Numbered from the stretch's first letter, positions 1 to 9,122 are shown. The stretch is DNA of 64,000 nucleotides from Ferrovibrio sp. (GCF_025869515.1 NZ_JAOZVR010000118.1:1-64000); one strand, 5' to 3'. The notes: generated from the sequence alone by a model not told the origin. Numbers and translations are program-made.

Positions 1-1580
1 CCGGCAACCAGAGCGTCATCGGCTTCTATGTCATCAATGCCGACGGCAGCTTCGGTCCGGCCCAGCTGGTCTTCCCCAATGCCTCGCAGACCCCGCCGGT
101 GCTCGACCCGGACGATCCGAACAACCCGTCGGACAGCTACACCTCGGTCAGTCTGGGCAACCTGCCGGCCGGCTCAAGCTTCGGCCTGTTCATGATCAGC
201 AACGGGGCAGGCAACAGCACCACGGCTGCGCTGCTGGCGGACGTGTTCAGCAACGATGCCGCCTTCAGCTTCGTCAATGGAGCTAACAGCAGCCAGACCG
301 CTTCCCTCTTTGATACAGTTCCGCCGCAGTTGATGGTGCATGGCCTGTCCTCGGCGCCCTCGACAGGGACGGCGATCAACCAGTCGCTGACGCCGATCTT
401 CCATACCGCCGCCAGCGCTACGGCGCATTTCAACGGCCAGACCATCGATACCCTGGCCCTCAACAGCGACGGCATGCAGCATGTGGCGGCCGGCCAGGGC
501 GAGATCAACGACGGCGCCAATACGCCGGCGCCGGACCGTATCGCTATCGGCTGGGAGGATCTGGCGGCCAGCCAGTCTGCCGATTTCGACTTCAATGATG
601 TGATCCTGCAGGTCGAGGTGGCGGCCGCCACGCTGACCCAGATCAACCCGGCCAATATCGGCGCCGGCGCCAATCTCAGCGTATCCGATGTCGACCAGGG
701 CGATCTCAACGGCGCGGTGTTCCGCATTTCCGGCGGTTATGTCTCGGGCGATACGCTGCAGCTGAGCGGGACTTTCAGCATCGACAGCAATGGGGACATG
801 CTCAACCAGGGCGTCGCCACCGGCATCTCGGTGGTCGGCGGCGGCTTCGGCGGTGATACCAACAACCCGAACGGCCTCAGCTTCACCGGCGCGGCCGATC
901 AGCTGCTCTATGCGCAGCTACTGCAGTCCATCACGTTCGCCAGCAGCAGCGGCATGATCGGGGTCCGCAGCTGCGAGGTCTCGGTCCTAGATGACGGCAA
1001 TGTCACCAGCAATGTCGCCATCCAGCATGTGGCGGTCGGCGCCAGCAGCGGCCAGAATGCCGTCACCGGCACTGCAGCCAACGACACGCTGAATGGTACC
1101 AGCGGCAGCGACTTCCTGTTCGGTGCGGCCGGCAACGACATGCTGAGCGGTGGTGACAGCGACGACATCCTGGCCGGCGGCACCGGGGACGACACCTACA
1201 TCGTCGCCCGTGGCGACGGCACCGACAGCATCAGCCAGGCCGACATCGCCGATGCCTCGACCAGCACCGATATCCTGCGCTTCTCCACCGGCGTGGCCTT
1301 CGACCAGCTGTGGTTCCGGCAGGCCGGCAACGACCTGCGCATCGACGTGATCGGCGAGGCCAGCAGCAGCGTCTACCTGAAGGACTGGTATGGGGACGCA
1401 AGCCGCCGCGTCGACAGCATCGAGACGGTGGACGGCAGCCATAGCCTCTCGGCCGCCAATGTCGCCAACCTGGTTTCGGCGATGGCCAGCTTCAGCCCGC
1501 CGACGGCCGGCCAGATGACGCTCGTCGCCGCCGGACTGGATGACGATCTGAACGGCGTGCTGGCGGCGAACTGGGCATAG
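1..1580 (+). CDS. RTX calcium-binding protein with DUF4114-like domain, 5'-partial
   Basis: The reading frame is open from base 3, so the gene starts before the window; 525 residues are visible. The N-terminal visible part has GFYVINADGSFGPAQ and, further on, DFDFNDVIL, which match the DUF4114 domain of secreted calcium-binding proteins. A cadherin-like, glycine- and asparagine-rich stretch follows. At about bases 1060-1220 there are nonapeptide RTX repeats (GTAANDTLNG, GAAGNDMLSG, GGTGDDTYIV). The C-terminus ends in LAANW after an aliphatic, proline-containing stretch, as in RTX proteins exported by type I secretion. It is likely a large secreted or surface protein; its specific activity cannot be seen. 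No type I transporter genes lie in the window. Confidence 0.85.
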   Translation, partial: GNQSVIGFYVINADGSFGPAQLVFPNASQTPPVLDPDDPNNPSDSYTSVSLGNLPAGSSFGLFMISNGAGNSTTAALLADVFSNDAAFSFVNGANSSQTASLFDTVPPQLMVHGLSSAPSTGTAINQSLTPIFHTAASATAHFNGQTIDTLALNSDGMQHVAAGQGEINDGANTPAPDRIAIGWEDLAASQSADFDFNDVILQVEVAAATLTQINPANIGAGANLSVSDVDQGDLNGAVFRISGGYVSGDTLQLSGTFSIDSNGDMLNQGVATGISVVGGGFGGDTNNPNGLSFTGAADQLLYAQLLQSITFASSSGMIGVRSCEVSVLDDGNVTSNVAIQHVAVGASSGQNAVTGTAANDTLNGTSGSDFLFGAAGNDMLSGGDSDDILAGGTGDDTYIVARGDGTDSISQADIADASTSTDILRFSTGVAFDQLWFRQAGNDLRIDVIGEASSSVYLKDWYGDASRRVDSIETVDGSHSLSAANVANLVSAMASFSPPTAGQMTLVAAGLDDDLNGVLAANWA

Positions 1581-1639
1581 CGATGGCAGTCGAAAGAAAT
1601 GGCTTAAACTTTCTGTTCCTTGCTATTCGGCAATCTGGT

Positions 1640-1780
1640 CCGTCCGACTAAGGATGTTAGTGACGCACCCGATATTTCAATCGCTTATGAGACAGTGGCC
1701 AGACACCAATGATAATCCCATCCGGCTAAGACCGTTAGTCGGAGAGTCGAATCCGATTTGAAATGTTAGTCGCACTAACA
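1640..1780 (-). repeat. Solo IS21-like terminal remnant, copy A
   Basis: A non-coding stretch with an iterated motif of the form ATGTTAGTC (near 1653, 1729 and 1762), ending in the inverted repeat TGTTAGT-CGC-ACTAACA at 1764-1780. The last 33 bases (1748-1780) match 7876-7908 in the same orientation at 27 of 33 positions. Several short repeats near a TG...CA terminus are a habit of IS21-family ends. No transposase gene is attached, so this would be a solo end. The family assignment is inference; the repeat itself is seen directly. Confidence 0.4.
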
Positions 1781-1824
1781 TCACCTCAGTACGCTTAAAT
1801 TTGGCGCCTTCTGCCCGAAATACT

Positions 1825-2727
1825 TCAGCTATATTGGATGCGGAAATGCTCGGCGATATCTCTTCGCCGCGCGACCCAGATGCGGTCGCCGAGCGCCCGT
1901 AGGTCACGCAGGATGGTCTGCACAGCAGCAAATCGTGCCGGCCGGCCGCAGATGCGCAGGTGAAACCCGACCGACAGCATGGATGATTTTTCGGTGCTGG
2001 CCTCACCCAGCAGGACATCCAGCGCCGCGCCGACATAGTTGGAAAACTGCTCGGGCTGCACGAAGCCATTGGGATGGAAGAACTTCATGTCGTTGGTATC
2101 GAAACCATAAGGCAGCACCAGCATGCGTTGCCCCGATGATAGGGTGTCCCAATAGGGCAGATCGTCGTTCAGCGCATTGGAATCATAGCCGAAGTCCAGC
2201 TCGGCCAGCAGCCCCCGGGTCCATGGGCTCTGCCCCCCGCGCGACATGAAACCGACTGGTTGCACACCGGTTGTCGCCGCGATGACGTCACGCGTCCGCA
2301 CGATATCCAGTCGTTCGCTGTCACTGTCGCGGTAGCGTGAATGCGGCAGCCAGCGCCAGCCATGCACGGCCGGTTCATGGCCGGCCTCCACCACGGCGCG
2401 CGCCAGATCGGGCACGCGCTCCACCGTGCGGCCGCACATCATGAAAGTGGCATTGATGCCATGGAACTCGAAGGCATCGAGGAAACGCCAGAGGCCGGCC
2501 CGCATGCCGTAATCGAAGACCTGTTCCTGAACCAGGTCTCGCACGCCGGGCGGCTGCACCGACTGCACCTCCCCGAACTGTTCGGTCTCGGTATCGCCCT
2601 GCTCGATGGACAGCTCGCCGCCTTCCTCGAAATTGACGACGAGGGAAACGGCGACCCGGGCGCCATTGGGCCAGACGATGGCGGGGCGGTTGCGGCCATA
2701 GCCGCGCAGATCACGTTGGATGGTCAT
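1825..2727 (-). CDS. Polysaccharide deacetylase family protein, PuuE/allantoinase-like
   Basis: A 300-residue NodB-fold hydrolase. The N-terminal signature RDLRGYGRNRP, then WPNGARVAVS and FEEGGELS, is typical of the PuuE-type allantoinase branch and not of chitin deacetylases. GHEPAVHGWRW carries the histidine region of the metal site. The start ATG at 2727 is one base past the stop of the upstream permease gene, so the two are translationally coupled. It is the last gene of the ABC operon, which suggests it opens a cyclic amide (allantoin or a related ureide) or deacylates the imported substrate. It is cytoplasmic, with no signal peptide. The substrate is unproven. Confidence 0.8.
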   Translation of the reverse strand: MTIQRDLRGYGRNRPAIVWPNGARVAVSLVVNFEEGGELSIEQGDTETEQFGEVQSVQPPGVRDLVQEQVFDYGMRAGLWRFLDAFEFHGINATFMMCGRTVERVPDLARAVVEAGHEPAVHGWRWLPHSRYRDSDSERLDIVRTRDVIAATTGVQPVGFMSRGGQSPWTRGLLAELDFGYDSNALNDDLPYWDTLSSGQRMLVLPYGFDTNDMKFFHPNGFVQPEQFSNYVGAALDVLLGEASTEKSSMLSVGFHLRICGRPARFAAVQTILRDLRALGDRIWVARRRDIAEHFRIQYS

Positions 2728-2728
2728 G

Positions 2729-3538
2729 TCAGCGATTCTGGATTTGTCGGCCGAGACCGCCGAACCGCTCGGCAACAATCAGGCCGATCAGCGTGGCGAT
2801 GACGATGACGCCGGAAACGGCGGCAACACGGACATCGAGACTGCCTTCCAGGATGGCCCAGAGCTTGATTGGCAGCACTTCGGTGCGGGCATCGGCGAGG
2901 AACAGGGAAATCGGCACATTGTCAAAAGACGACAGGAACGCGACGAAGCAGCCGGCGACGATGCCGCGCCGGATCAACGGCAGGGTGACGCGGCGGAAAG
3001 TATACCAGCGGCTTGCGCCAAGGCTGAGCGAGGCGATGATCAGCGCCGGATTGAGCTGCTGCACGGAAGCGCCGACCATGCGGATCACGAAGGGCACGCA
3101 AATGATGGTATGCCCCAGCACGAGGGTCGTCAGCGAGAGGCGTACCGCCAGCATGTTGAACACCAGCAGCAGCGACAGGCCGAAGGCCATGGCCGGCAGC
3201 ACCATCGGCGACATGAACAGGGCATCGAGCAGGCGGGCCAGCCGGCTTTTGCTGCGCGCGATGCCGAGCGCACCGGCCGTGCCCAAGGTTGCCGAACCGA
3301 TCGTGGCCATGATGGCGACCTTCAGGCTGGTGATGGCCGGCTGGAGTATCTCGTCGGATTTCAGCAGTTCGAGATACCAGCGTACCGACCAGCTCGGTGG
3401 CGGGAATTTCAGCGTGATGCCGCCGGTGAAGGAAATGATCAGCACCACGGCGGTCGGCGCCAGAAGTAGCAGCATGGTGAAGCCGGCCAGCGCACCGATG
3501 GCACCGAAATAAAGAGTGTCGCCCGGGCTACGCTGCAT
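2729..3538 (-). CDS. ABC transporter permease, PotC-like
   Basis: A 269-residue inner-membrane permease of the spermidine/putrescine (PotC, BPD_transp_1) type, with about six hydrophobic segments beginning with a long one at residues 10-32. The cytoplasmic EAA-like loop is visible around SLSLGASRWYTFRRVTLPLIRRG, where the ATPase docks. I chose the internal start MQRSPGDT because it overlaps the preceding permease by only 11 bases; the frame is open 33 bases further upstream. It should pair with the next permease to form the channel. Substrate range cannot be read from the sequence. Confidence 0.85.
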   Translation of the reverse strand: MQRSPGDTLYFGAIGALAGFTMLLLLAPTAVVLIISFTGGITLKFPPPSWSVRWYLELLKSDEILQPAITSLKVAIMATIGSATLGTAGALGIARSKSRLARLLDALFMSPMVLPAMAFGLSLLLVFNMLAVRLSLTTLVLGHTIICVPFVIRMVGASVQQLNPALIIASLSLGASRWYTFRRVTLPLIRRGIVAGCFVAFLSSFDNVPISLFLADARTEVLPIKLWAILEGSLDVRVAAVSGVIVIATLIGLIVAERFGGLGRQIQNR

Positions 3539-4391
3539 CGACGCCTCGCATATAACGGCGCGACAGGGCACCGACGATGCCGACGATGCCGATCACGGCG
3601 CCGGTGAAGATCAGCGACAGCGCAGCCGCGAAAGGCCATTCCTGCACGCCCATGGCCTGCTGATAGATATAGACCGGCATCAGGATCATGCGGCCGCCGC
3701 CCACCAGGGTCTGCGTGATGAAGGCAGTGGTGGCGGCGGCAAAGACCAGCAACCAGCCGGCCAGCGCGCCCGGCCGGGTCAACGGCAGTATCACGGTGAA
3801 GAAGATGCGGAGCTGGCTGGCGCCGAGGCCTTCGGCGGCCCTGGTCAGGTTGCGGTCGACACGCAGCAGGCTGTTGATCACTGGCAGGGCCATCAGCGGC
3901 AGTTGTATCTGCGCCAGCGCGATCACGAGACCGTTCCAAGAGTAGAGCAGCCGCGCCGGCTGGTCCCACAGGCCAAGCGCAAGCATGGCCGAGTTGACGA
4001 TGCCCTCGCGACCGAGAATGACGATCCAGGCAAAGGTGCGCACAACCGTGCTGGTCAGCAGCGGCAGCAGGATCAGGAAGGTGATGACTGTACGCCCGGT
4101 CTGCCCGGCCGCTACATAGGCGAGGCCGAGCGGATAGGCTAGCAGCAGGGTCAGCAAGGCAACTTCGGCGCCCAGCAGCAGGGTGTCATACAGCACCCGG
4201 AGGTTGAAGCCTTCGGAGAAGAAGCGGACATACTGGTCCGGCCCCATCTCGAGGAACTGCGGCGTGCGGAACAGGCTGAGAAACACCAGGACGACCAACG
4301 GCACCACGAAGGTGACGAGAAACAGCATCGCCAGCGGCATCGCCGGCAGCATCTGTTTCATTTCAGGTGAACGCAGCAGCATGATCCGCAC
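3528..4391 (-). CDS. ABC transporter permease, PotB-like
   Basis: A 287-residue inner-membrane permease of the PotB type. Hydrophobic segments start at residues 14-38 (PAMPLAMLFLVTFVVPLVVL) and recur through the protein, and an EAA-like loop is seen at GLGASQLRIFFTVILPLTRPG. Several start codons are possible (4391, 4382, 4361); the first is kept. It lies 8 bases after the binding-protein gene and overlaps the second permease gene, so it is mid-operon. Together with the downstream PotC-like protein it forms the membrane core of the importer. Confidence 0.85.
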   Translation of the reverse strand: MRIMLLRSPEMKQMLPAMPLAMLFLVTFVVPLVVLVFLSLFRTPQFLEMGPDQYVRFFSEGFNLRVLYDTLLLGAEVALLTLLLAYPLGLAYVAAGQTGRTVITFLILLPLLTSTVVRTFAWIVILGREGIVNSAMLALGLWDQPARLLYSWNGLVIALAQIQLPLMALPVINSLLRVDRNLTRAAEGLGASQLRIFFTVILPLTRPGALAGWLLVFAAATTAFITQTLVGGGRMILMPVYIYQQAMGVQEWPFAAALSLIFTGAVIGIVGIVGALSRRYMRGVDAA

Positions 4392-4399
4392 GCCGTCGA

Positions 4400-5455
4400 T
4401 CAGACTTTCACGTCTTTATTGAAGCGGGTGATCCATTCGCCGCGCAGCTTCTGGAACTTGGTCCAGTCGAGCAGCACGTTGCTGGCCACCAGGTCGTCCA
4501 CGCTCCTGGCCACCGTGAGGTTGGCGCCGGTCAACGACACTTTCTTGTTGGTCGGCATCATCACCCAGGGTGTGGCTTCCAGCCCCTTCTGCACCTCGGT
4601 CGACATCACGGTATCGAGATAGTCGAGGACCAGCTTGGGATTCTGGTTGTTCTTGACGATCTGGGCGCTGGCGCGGATCACCACGGCGCCGGTTTTCGGC
4701 TTGGCGAAGGCGATATCCACGCCTTTGGCCGCCAGCAGGGCCACGTTGTTGAAGTAGTTGAAGGCGATGTCGATCTCGCCTTGCTGAAACAGGGCCGCCA
4801 GCGCGCCGGGCGACGGCGCGATGGCGCCGACATTGGGCAGCAGCTTTTTCATCGCCTCGAAGGCCGGCTCGATATTGGTTTCGGAACCGCCATGCATCTT
4901 GGCGATTTCGACCATGAAGGCGGTGCCGAGGCTGGAGCCCATGCCGGTGATGCCGACGCGGCCCTTGTATTCCGGCTTCCACAGGTCTTCCCAGGAGGTC
5001 GGCGGCGTCTTGATCTTCTTCGGGTTGTAGGCGATGCCGATCAGCTGCACCGTCAGTACGGGGGCATAGCCACGCGGATCGCGGAAGGCTTCCGGGATAT
5101 CGGCATAGCTCTTCGACTTGTCGGCCGGGAATTTCTCCAGGATGTCAGCCTCGATGGCGGGGATCAGCGGGCCTTCATCGAACAGCACCACATCGAAGGG
5201 CGGCGCATTGCGCGAAGCCTGGATCTTGCCGATCTGATCGACATTGAGGAGCGGCGAGAAGGTGACGCCACCGCCGCCGCTGGCTTTGGCCAGGGCCGGG
5301 CCGACCACGGCCTTGAAGGCTTCATCGAAGCTGCCGGGATAAGTGGTGGCGACGATGGAACCCGCCGCGCGGGCCAGATGCGGGAAGCCGCCCATGGCAC
5401 CCATTGCCATCGCAGCGGAGCCCATGGTGAGAATCGATCGACGGGTAAATTGCAT
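4400..5455 (-). CDS. ABC transporter periplasmic substrate-binding protein, PotD-like
   Basis: A 351-residue extracellular solute-binding protein of the polyamine/iron (SBP_bac_1/6/8) class. Its N-terminus has TRRSIL followed by a small-residue hydrophobic stretch ending in LARAAG, which reads as a signal peptide, possibly Tat-dependent because of the twin arginine. The mature part has TYPGSFDEAFKAVVGP and DVVLFDEGPLIPA, typical of the two-lobed binding fold. Polyamine, thiamine or another small cationic ligand is possible; the PuuE-like partner instead suggests a ureide or purine breakdown product. Confidence 0.82.
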   Translation of the reverse strand: MQFTRRSILTMGSAAMAMGAMGGFPHLARAAGSIVATTYPGSFDEAFKAVVGPALAKASGGGGVTFSPLLNVDQIGKIQASRNAPPFDVVLFDEGPLIPAIEADILEKFPADKSKSYADIPEAFRDPRGYAPVLTVQLIGIAYNPKKIKTPPTSWEDLWKPEYKGRVGITGMGSSLGTAFMVEIAKMHGGSETNIEPAFEAMKKLLPNVGAIAPSPGALAALFQQGEIDIAFNYFNNVALLAAKGVDIAFAKPKTGAVVIRASAQIVKNNQNPKLVLDYLDTVMSTEVQKGLEATPWVMMPTNKKVSLTGANLTVARSVDDLVASNVLLDWTKFQKLRGEWITRFNKDVKV

Positions 5456-5482
5456 GGTCCTTTTCCTTCTATCCTGAAGAAT

Positions 5483-6571
5483 TCAAGCGGGGGGACTGGC
5501 AGGCAGGGCAAACAGGCCGATGCCGGTGGGATCGGTGATGACAAGGCCGAAGGACGTGCCGGCAGCGACAGGTCTGGAGGCCGGTGAGCGCGTGCGGTGG
5601 ATCTTCACCGTCTCGCCGCCGGGAAGCGCTGCCTCGATCACATCGGCGGCGCCAAGCGGCAGGGTCAACCGCACGCTTCCCGCCAGCGCCCCGGGCGTCG
5701 CCGGGTCGGCCAGCGCGATGTTTTCCGGCCGGATCGAGACCAGCACCGGCGCGCCGACGGGAAGCGACGCGGGTTCGGCCAGTGCAATGGCGATGCCGGC
5801 CTGCAGCATCACGCGATCCGGTGCCGTCAGTGTGCCGTTGAGGAAGTTGGCATGGCCGATGAACTGGTTGACGAACAGCGTCGCCGGACGGTCGTAGAGC
5901 GCATCGGGCGTGCCGACCTGTTCGATGCGACCGCGGTTCATCACCACGATGCGGTCGGCCATCGACAGCGCCTCCTCCTGGTCATGGGTCACCATGATGG
6001 AGGTGACGCCATAGCCTTTCAGCAGGCTCTTGATCTCGATTTGCATGTCGAGGCGCAGGTTCTTGTCCAGCGCCGAGAAGGGTTCGTCCAGCAGCACCAG
6101 GCCGGGTTCGATGGCCAGTGCACGGGCAAGCGCGACGCGCTGCTGCTGACCGCCCGACAGTTGGCCGGGCAGGCGGTCGGCGAGATGGCCCATCTTCACC
6201 AGGGCCAGCATTTCGGCCACCTTGGCCTTCACGGCGGGTGCCGGCTTTTTGCGTGCCTTCAGGCCATAGGCGACATTCTCGAACACGTTCAGATGCGGGA
6301 ACAGCGCGTAATTCTGGAACACCATGCCGATGCGGCGACGATTGGCCGGGATATGCTCGACGCGATAGCCATCCAGCAGCACCTCGCCGGTGCTGGGCTG
6401 CAGGAAGCCGGCAATGATCTGCAGCAGCGTGGTCTTGCCGCAGCCGGATGGGCCAAGCAGCGCGATCAGTTCGCCCGGTTCGACGCGCAGGGTGATGGCA
6501 TCCAGCGCCTGGGTGGCGCCGAACCAGTGATGGATGCCGCTGAGCGCCAGGCCATTGCCGCGCATCGCCAT
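5483..6571 (-). CDS. ABC transporter ATP-binding protein, PotA-like
   Basis: A 362-residue ATPase energising the importer. Walker A is GPSGCGKTT (about residues 40-48), the signature is LSGGQQQR (about 138-145), Walker B is LVLLDEPFSALD (about 158-169), and the H-loop is MVTHDQEEA. A C-terminal TOBE-like region runs from about residue 290. The start ATG at 6571 shares bases with the stop of the preceding small gene (TGATG), a typical coupling. A GTG three bases upstream is the alternative. It is the first large gene of the operon. Confidence 0.88.
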   Translation of the reverse strand: MAMRGNGLALSGIHHWFGATQALDAITLRVEPGELIALLGPSGCGKTTLLQIIAGFLQPSTGEVLLDGYRVEHIPANRRRIGMVFQNYALFPHLNVFENVAYGLKARKKPAPAVKAKVAEMLALVKMGHLADRLPGQLSGGQQQRVALARALAIEPGLVLLDEPFSALDKNLRLDMQIEIKSLLKGYGVTSIMVTHDQEEALSMADRIVVMNRGRIEQVGTPDALYDRPATLFVNQFIGHANFLNGTLTAPDRVMLQAGIAIALAEPASLPVGAPVLVSIRPENIALADPATPGALAGSVRLTLPLGAADVIEAALPGGETVKIHRTRSPASRPVAAGTSFGLVITDPTGIGLFALPASPPA

Positions 6572-6732
6572 CACCAGACCTCCGCTGCAGAAGGCAGGTT
6601 TTCAATCTGGCCCTTGATGAAACGGTTGCAGGCGTGCAGGTCTCCATAGATCAGGATGTCGACCGGCTCCGGGACGAAGGTCTTTCCGCCGTCCCATCCG
6701 ATCAAAGCGCCGCTTGATGCCAGTTTTGCCAT
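6571..6732 (-). CDS. Small hypothetical protein at head of ABC operon
   Basis: A 53-residue reading frame starting at ATG 6732, preceded by a GAGGGG ribosome-binding site; a longer form could start at 6774. It contains GWDGGKTFVPEPVDILIYGDLHACNRF and I do not recognise a family. Its stop codon overlaps the ATPase start as TGATG, and this coupling is the best evidence that it is translated. It could be a short leader protein, or the tail of a gene lost by rearrangement. Moderate to low certainty. Confidence 0.4.
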   Translation of the reverse strand: MAKLASSGALIGWDGGKTFVPEPVDILIYGDLHACNRFIKGQIENLPSAAEVW

Positions 6733-6826
6733 GAGCCCCTCGTTAGGGAGCCTGTAGCAATGCATGTGCCACAATATCCGTGTCTCTAAGATGCTGTATT
6801 ATATATCGTTTTTTATTTAATCAAAG

Positions 6827-6869
6827 ATTGGCGCCAATTTTATGATATTATTGTAATCAATTTTTACAA
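6827..6869. promoter_or_regulatory. Candidate operators between GntR gene and ABC operon
   Basis: The divergent intergenic region 6733-6935 is much more AT-rich than its neighbours. It holds a perfect 12-base palindrome ATTGGCGCCAAT (6827-6838) and an inverted repeat TTGTAA-7-TTACAA (6851-6869). The second has the TTGT...ACAA form often seen at GntR/FCD operators. Its placement fits control of both the regulator gene and the operon. Confidence 0.45.
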
Positions 6870-6935
6870 CATATGATGAATAATTAAGCAAGAAGATTGC
6901 TTTCAAAAATTGGGCGAATTCAGTAAACAGGCAGC

Positions 6936-7685
6936 ATGAAGCCTGCCAGGAAAGATCGCGATTCTGATGCCACCGGCACCGAGCCGAGGACCATGGATGA
7001 TGACCCCGTGGTGCAAGGCATCCTCAAGGCGATCAGCCAGAAGCGTCTGAAGCCCGGCACCAAACTGGGCGAAGATGCGCTCGCGCAGGTGTTTGCCACC
7101 ACACGCATTCATATCCGCCAGGTGCTGGCGCATCTGGCCTCACGCCATATCGTCACGCATTTCCCCAACCGGGGCGCCTTCCTCTATCGGCCCACTGTAC
7201 AGGAAGCGCGCGATATCTTCGCTGCACGCCGCGTGCTGGAAACCGCCACCGTCAGCACGGTGATCGACAGGCTGGACGACGCGGCGCGCGCCAGACTGCG
7301 CCAGCATATCGGGCGCGAGACCGCTGACGACCGCAACGACCGCTGGGCTTCCCTGGCTCTCACTGCCGATTTCCACATCATGATCGCCGAGTTGGCCGGC
7401 AATACGGTGCTATTCGATTTTGCCAAGGAACTGATGTTGCGCACCTCGATAGCCATCGCCACTTTTGAAGTGCCCGGCTCGCCGGATTGCTCGCCCGATG
7501 CGCATCCCGTCATCGCCGACCTGATCCTGGCCGGCGACAAGGCCGGCGCGCTGGCCGCCATGGAGCGGCATCTTGATGAAATCGAACAGCGCCTGAATCT
7601 CGGCGTCACCGCGCCGGACCCGGACGACATCGTCGCCATCTTCCAGGATATCGGCATCGCGCCGGCGAAGCGCGGCGCCGTCTGA
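6936..7685 (+). CDS. GntR family transcriptional regulator, FCD subfamily
   Basis: A 249-residue regulator. Residues 20-90 form the winged-helix DNA-binding domain, with LKPGTKLGEDALAQVF and TRIHIRQVLAHLASRHIV. The all-helical FCD effector domain follows (VQEARDIFAARRVLETATV, with the metal or ligand histidine region ADFHIMIAELAGN). It is divergent from the ABC/PuuE operon and separated from it by an AT-rich region with candidate operators, so it probably controls that operon, most likely as a substrate-responsive repressor. The start ATG at 6936 is preceded by a weak purine-rich site. Confidence 0.87.
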   Translation: MKPARKDRDSDATGTEPRTMDDDPVVQGILKAISQKRLKPGTKLGEDALAQVFATTRIHIRQVLAHLASRHIVTHFPNRGAFLYRPTVQEARDIFAARRVLETATVSTVIDRLDDAARARLRQHIGRETADDRNDRWASLALTADFHIMIAELAGNTVLFDFAKELMLRTSIAIATFEVPGSPDCSPDAHPVIADLILAGDKAGALAAMERHLDEIEQRLNLGVTAPDPDDIVAIFQDIGIAPAKRGAV

Positions 7686-7744
7686 CGTGACGGACAGGGC
7701 GCGCAGGAGCTCAGCCGCTCTTGGAATGGACGACTAGCAGTTTA

Positions 7745-7908
7745 AGTCAGACCGTCCAAATCATGGTCAGTCCGAATAAGAATGATAGGGGACACTTATA
7801 TATTTCTGCATCTTACGGCAATGCGGCCGATAGCGAATGTTAGTCCAGTGCGATCCGGAATGTGAGTCGCGCAGCCGAATCCGATTCCCAATGTGAGCCG
7901 AACTAACA
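7745..7908 (-). repeat. Solo IS21-like terminal remnant, copy B
   Basis: The gap 7686-8016 carries no gene. It contains the motif ATGTTAGTC/ATGTGAGTC repeated three times and ends in CGAATCCGATT...ACTAACA (7876-7908), matching copy A at 1748-1780 at 27 of 33 positions and in direct orientation. The two copies bracket the ABC/PuuE/GntR block. The iterated terminal motif suggests an IS21-like end; no transposase remains. Confidence 0.4.
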
Positions 7909-8016
7909 CCAGATGCCGCTGCGCGAATTTTCCGATTTCAGGCGGATCGCATGCGCATGTCCCGCCACTTCTGCCACCCGTCAGATGATCTTGCCGGTGC
8001 AGAGCGTTTTGTCCGC

Positions 8017-9048
8017 TTACATCTTTGCGACATCCAGGATCGCGCGAGCGAAGGCCTGCGGCGCTTCCTGCGGCAGGTTATGACCGATGCCGCCGCGCAC
8101 CAGGCGATGCTCATATTTTCCGACGAACTTGTTTGCATAGGCCGCCGGATCCGGGTGCGGCGCGCCGTTGGCATCGCCCTCCATGGAGATGGACGGCACC
8201 CTGATCACCGGCGCTGCCGCCAGCTGACGTTCCAGCGCGTCATACTGGCGTTCGCCATCGACCAAAGCGAGCCGCCAACGATAATTGTGGATGACGACAG
8301 CGACGTGATCCAGGTTATCGAAGGCGGCAGCCGACCGCGCATAGGTCGCTTCATCGAAGTTCCACTGCGGAGACGCCAGCTGCCAGATGAGCTTGTTGAA
8401 TTCGTAGCGGTTCTGAGCGTAGCCGGCGCGGCCACGCTCGGTGGTGAAGTAGAACTGGTACCACCATTGCAGCTCGGCCCGGGGCGGCAGCGGCATCCGG
8501 CTACCCTCCTGGCTGCCGATCAGATAGCCGCTGACCGCGACGAGGCCCTTACAGCGTTCAGGCCACATCACCGCGATGATATCCGCAGTCCGGCCGCCCC
8601 AGTCGTATCCGCCGATGAGCGCGGTCGGAATCCTGAGCGCATCCATCAGCGCGATGATGTCGAGCGCCAGCGCCGCCGGCTGACCGTTACGCTGTGTCGA
8701 GTCGGACAGGAACTTTGTGCCGCCGTATCCACGCAGGTAAGGGATGATGACCCGGTAGCCCGCCCGCACCAGTTCCGGCGCCACGTCGATATAGCTGTAG
8801 ATATCGTAAGGCCAGCCATGGAGCAGGATGACCGGATACCCGTTCTCCGGACCGACATCCACATAGCTCGTGCTCAGCACGCCCGTGTTGATCCGCTTCA
8901 GTTCGCCGAAGACATTCATGGCGCCGGAGCCGGCACTGGACTGCGCGCGAGCCGGTATGAATGGCACCTGGCTCGCCCCGGCAACCGCGAGGGTTCCGGC
9001 TGCGGCACCGAGGAATTGACGGCGATTCTGATGGGACTGGTTTGACAT
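8017..9048 (-). CDS. Tat-exported alpha/beta hydrolase, epoxide hydrolase-like
   Basis: A 343-residue hydrolase. The N-terminus carries a Tat signal (NRRQFLGAAAG at about residues 8-18, ending in ARAQ), so it acts in the periplasm. HGWP (77-80) is the oxyanion motif of epoxide hydrolases. The nucleophile elbow reads GGYDWGG with aspartate 149 in place of serine, as in epoxide hydrolases and haloalkane dehalogenases. The late histidine is in GGIGHNLP. I chose ATG 9048; a start four codons upstream is possible. The next gene on the same strand is a 41-residue protein. The substrate is unknown. Confidence 0.82.
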   Translation of the reverse strand: MSNQSHQNRRQFLGAAAGTLAVAGASQVPFIPARAQSSAGSGAMNVFGELKRINTGVLSTSYVDVGPENGYPVILLHGWPYDIYSYIDVAPELVRAGYRVIIPYLRGYGGTKFLSDSTQRNGQPAALALDIIALMDALRIPTALIGGYDWGGRTADIIAVMWPERCKGLVAVSGYLIGSQEGSRMPLPPRAELQWWYQFYFTTERGRAGYAQNRYEFNKLIWQLASPQWNFDEATYARSAAAFDNLDHVAVVIHNYRWRLALVDGERQYDALERQLAAAPVIRVPSISMEGDANGAPHPDPAAYANKFVGKYEHRLVRGGIGHNLPQEAPQAFARAILDVAKM

Positions 9049-9122
9049 GACGGTCTCCACTGGATGCCTGGAAAGGACGGGCGATGCGTCCCGACTGCAA
9101 CAGCCTGCCTTGATCCGGGGGA

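Noticed and set aside
7951-9045. A 364-codon plus-strand open frame
   Set aside because: It is antisense to the Tat-exported hydrolase, which has a signal peptide and full active site.
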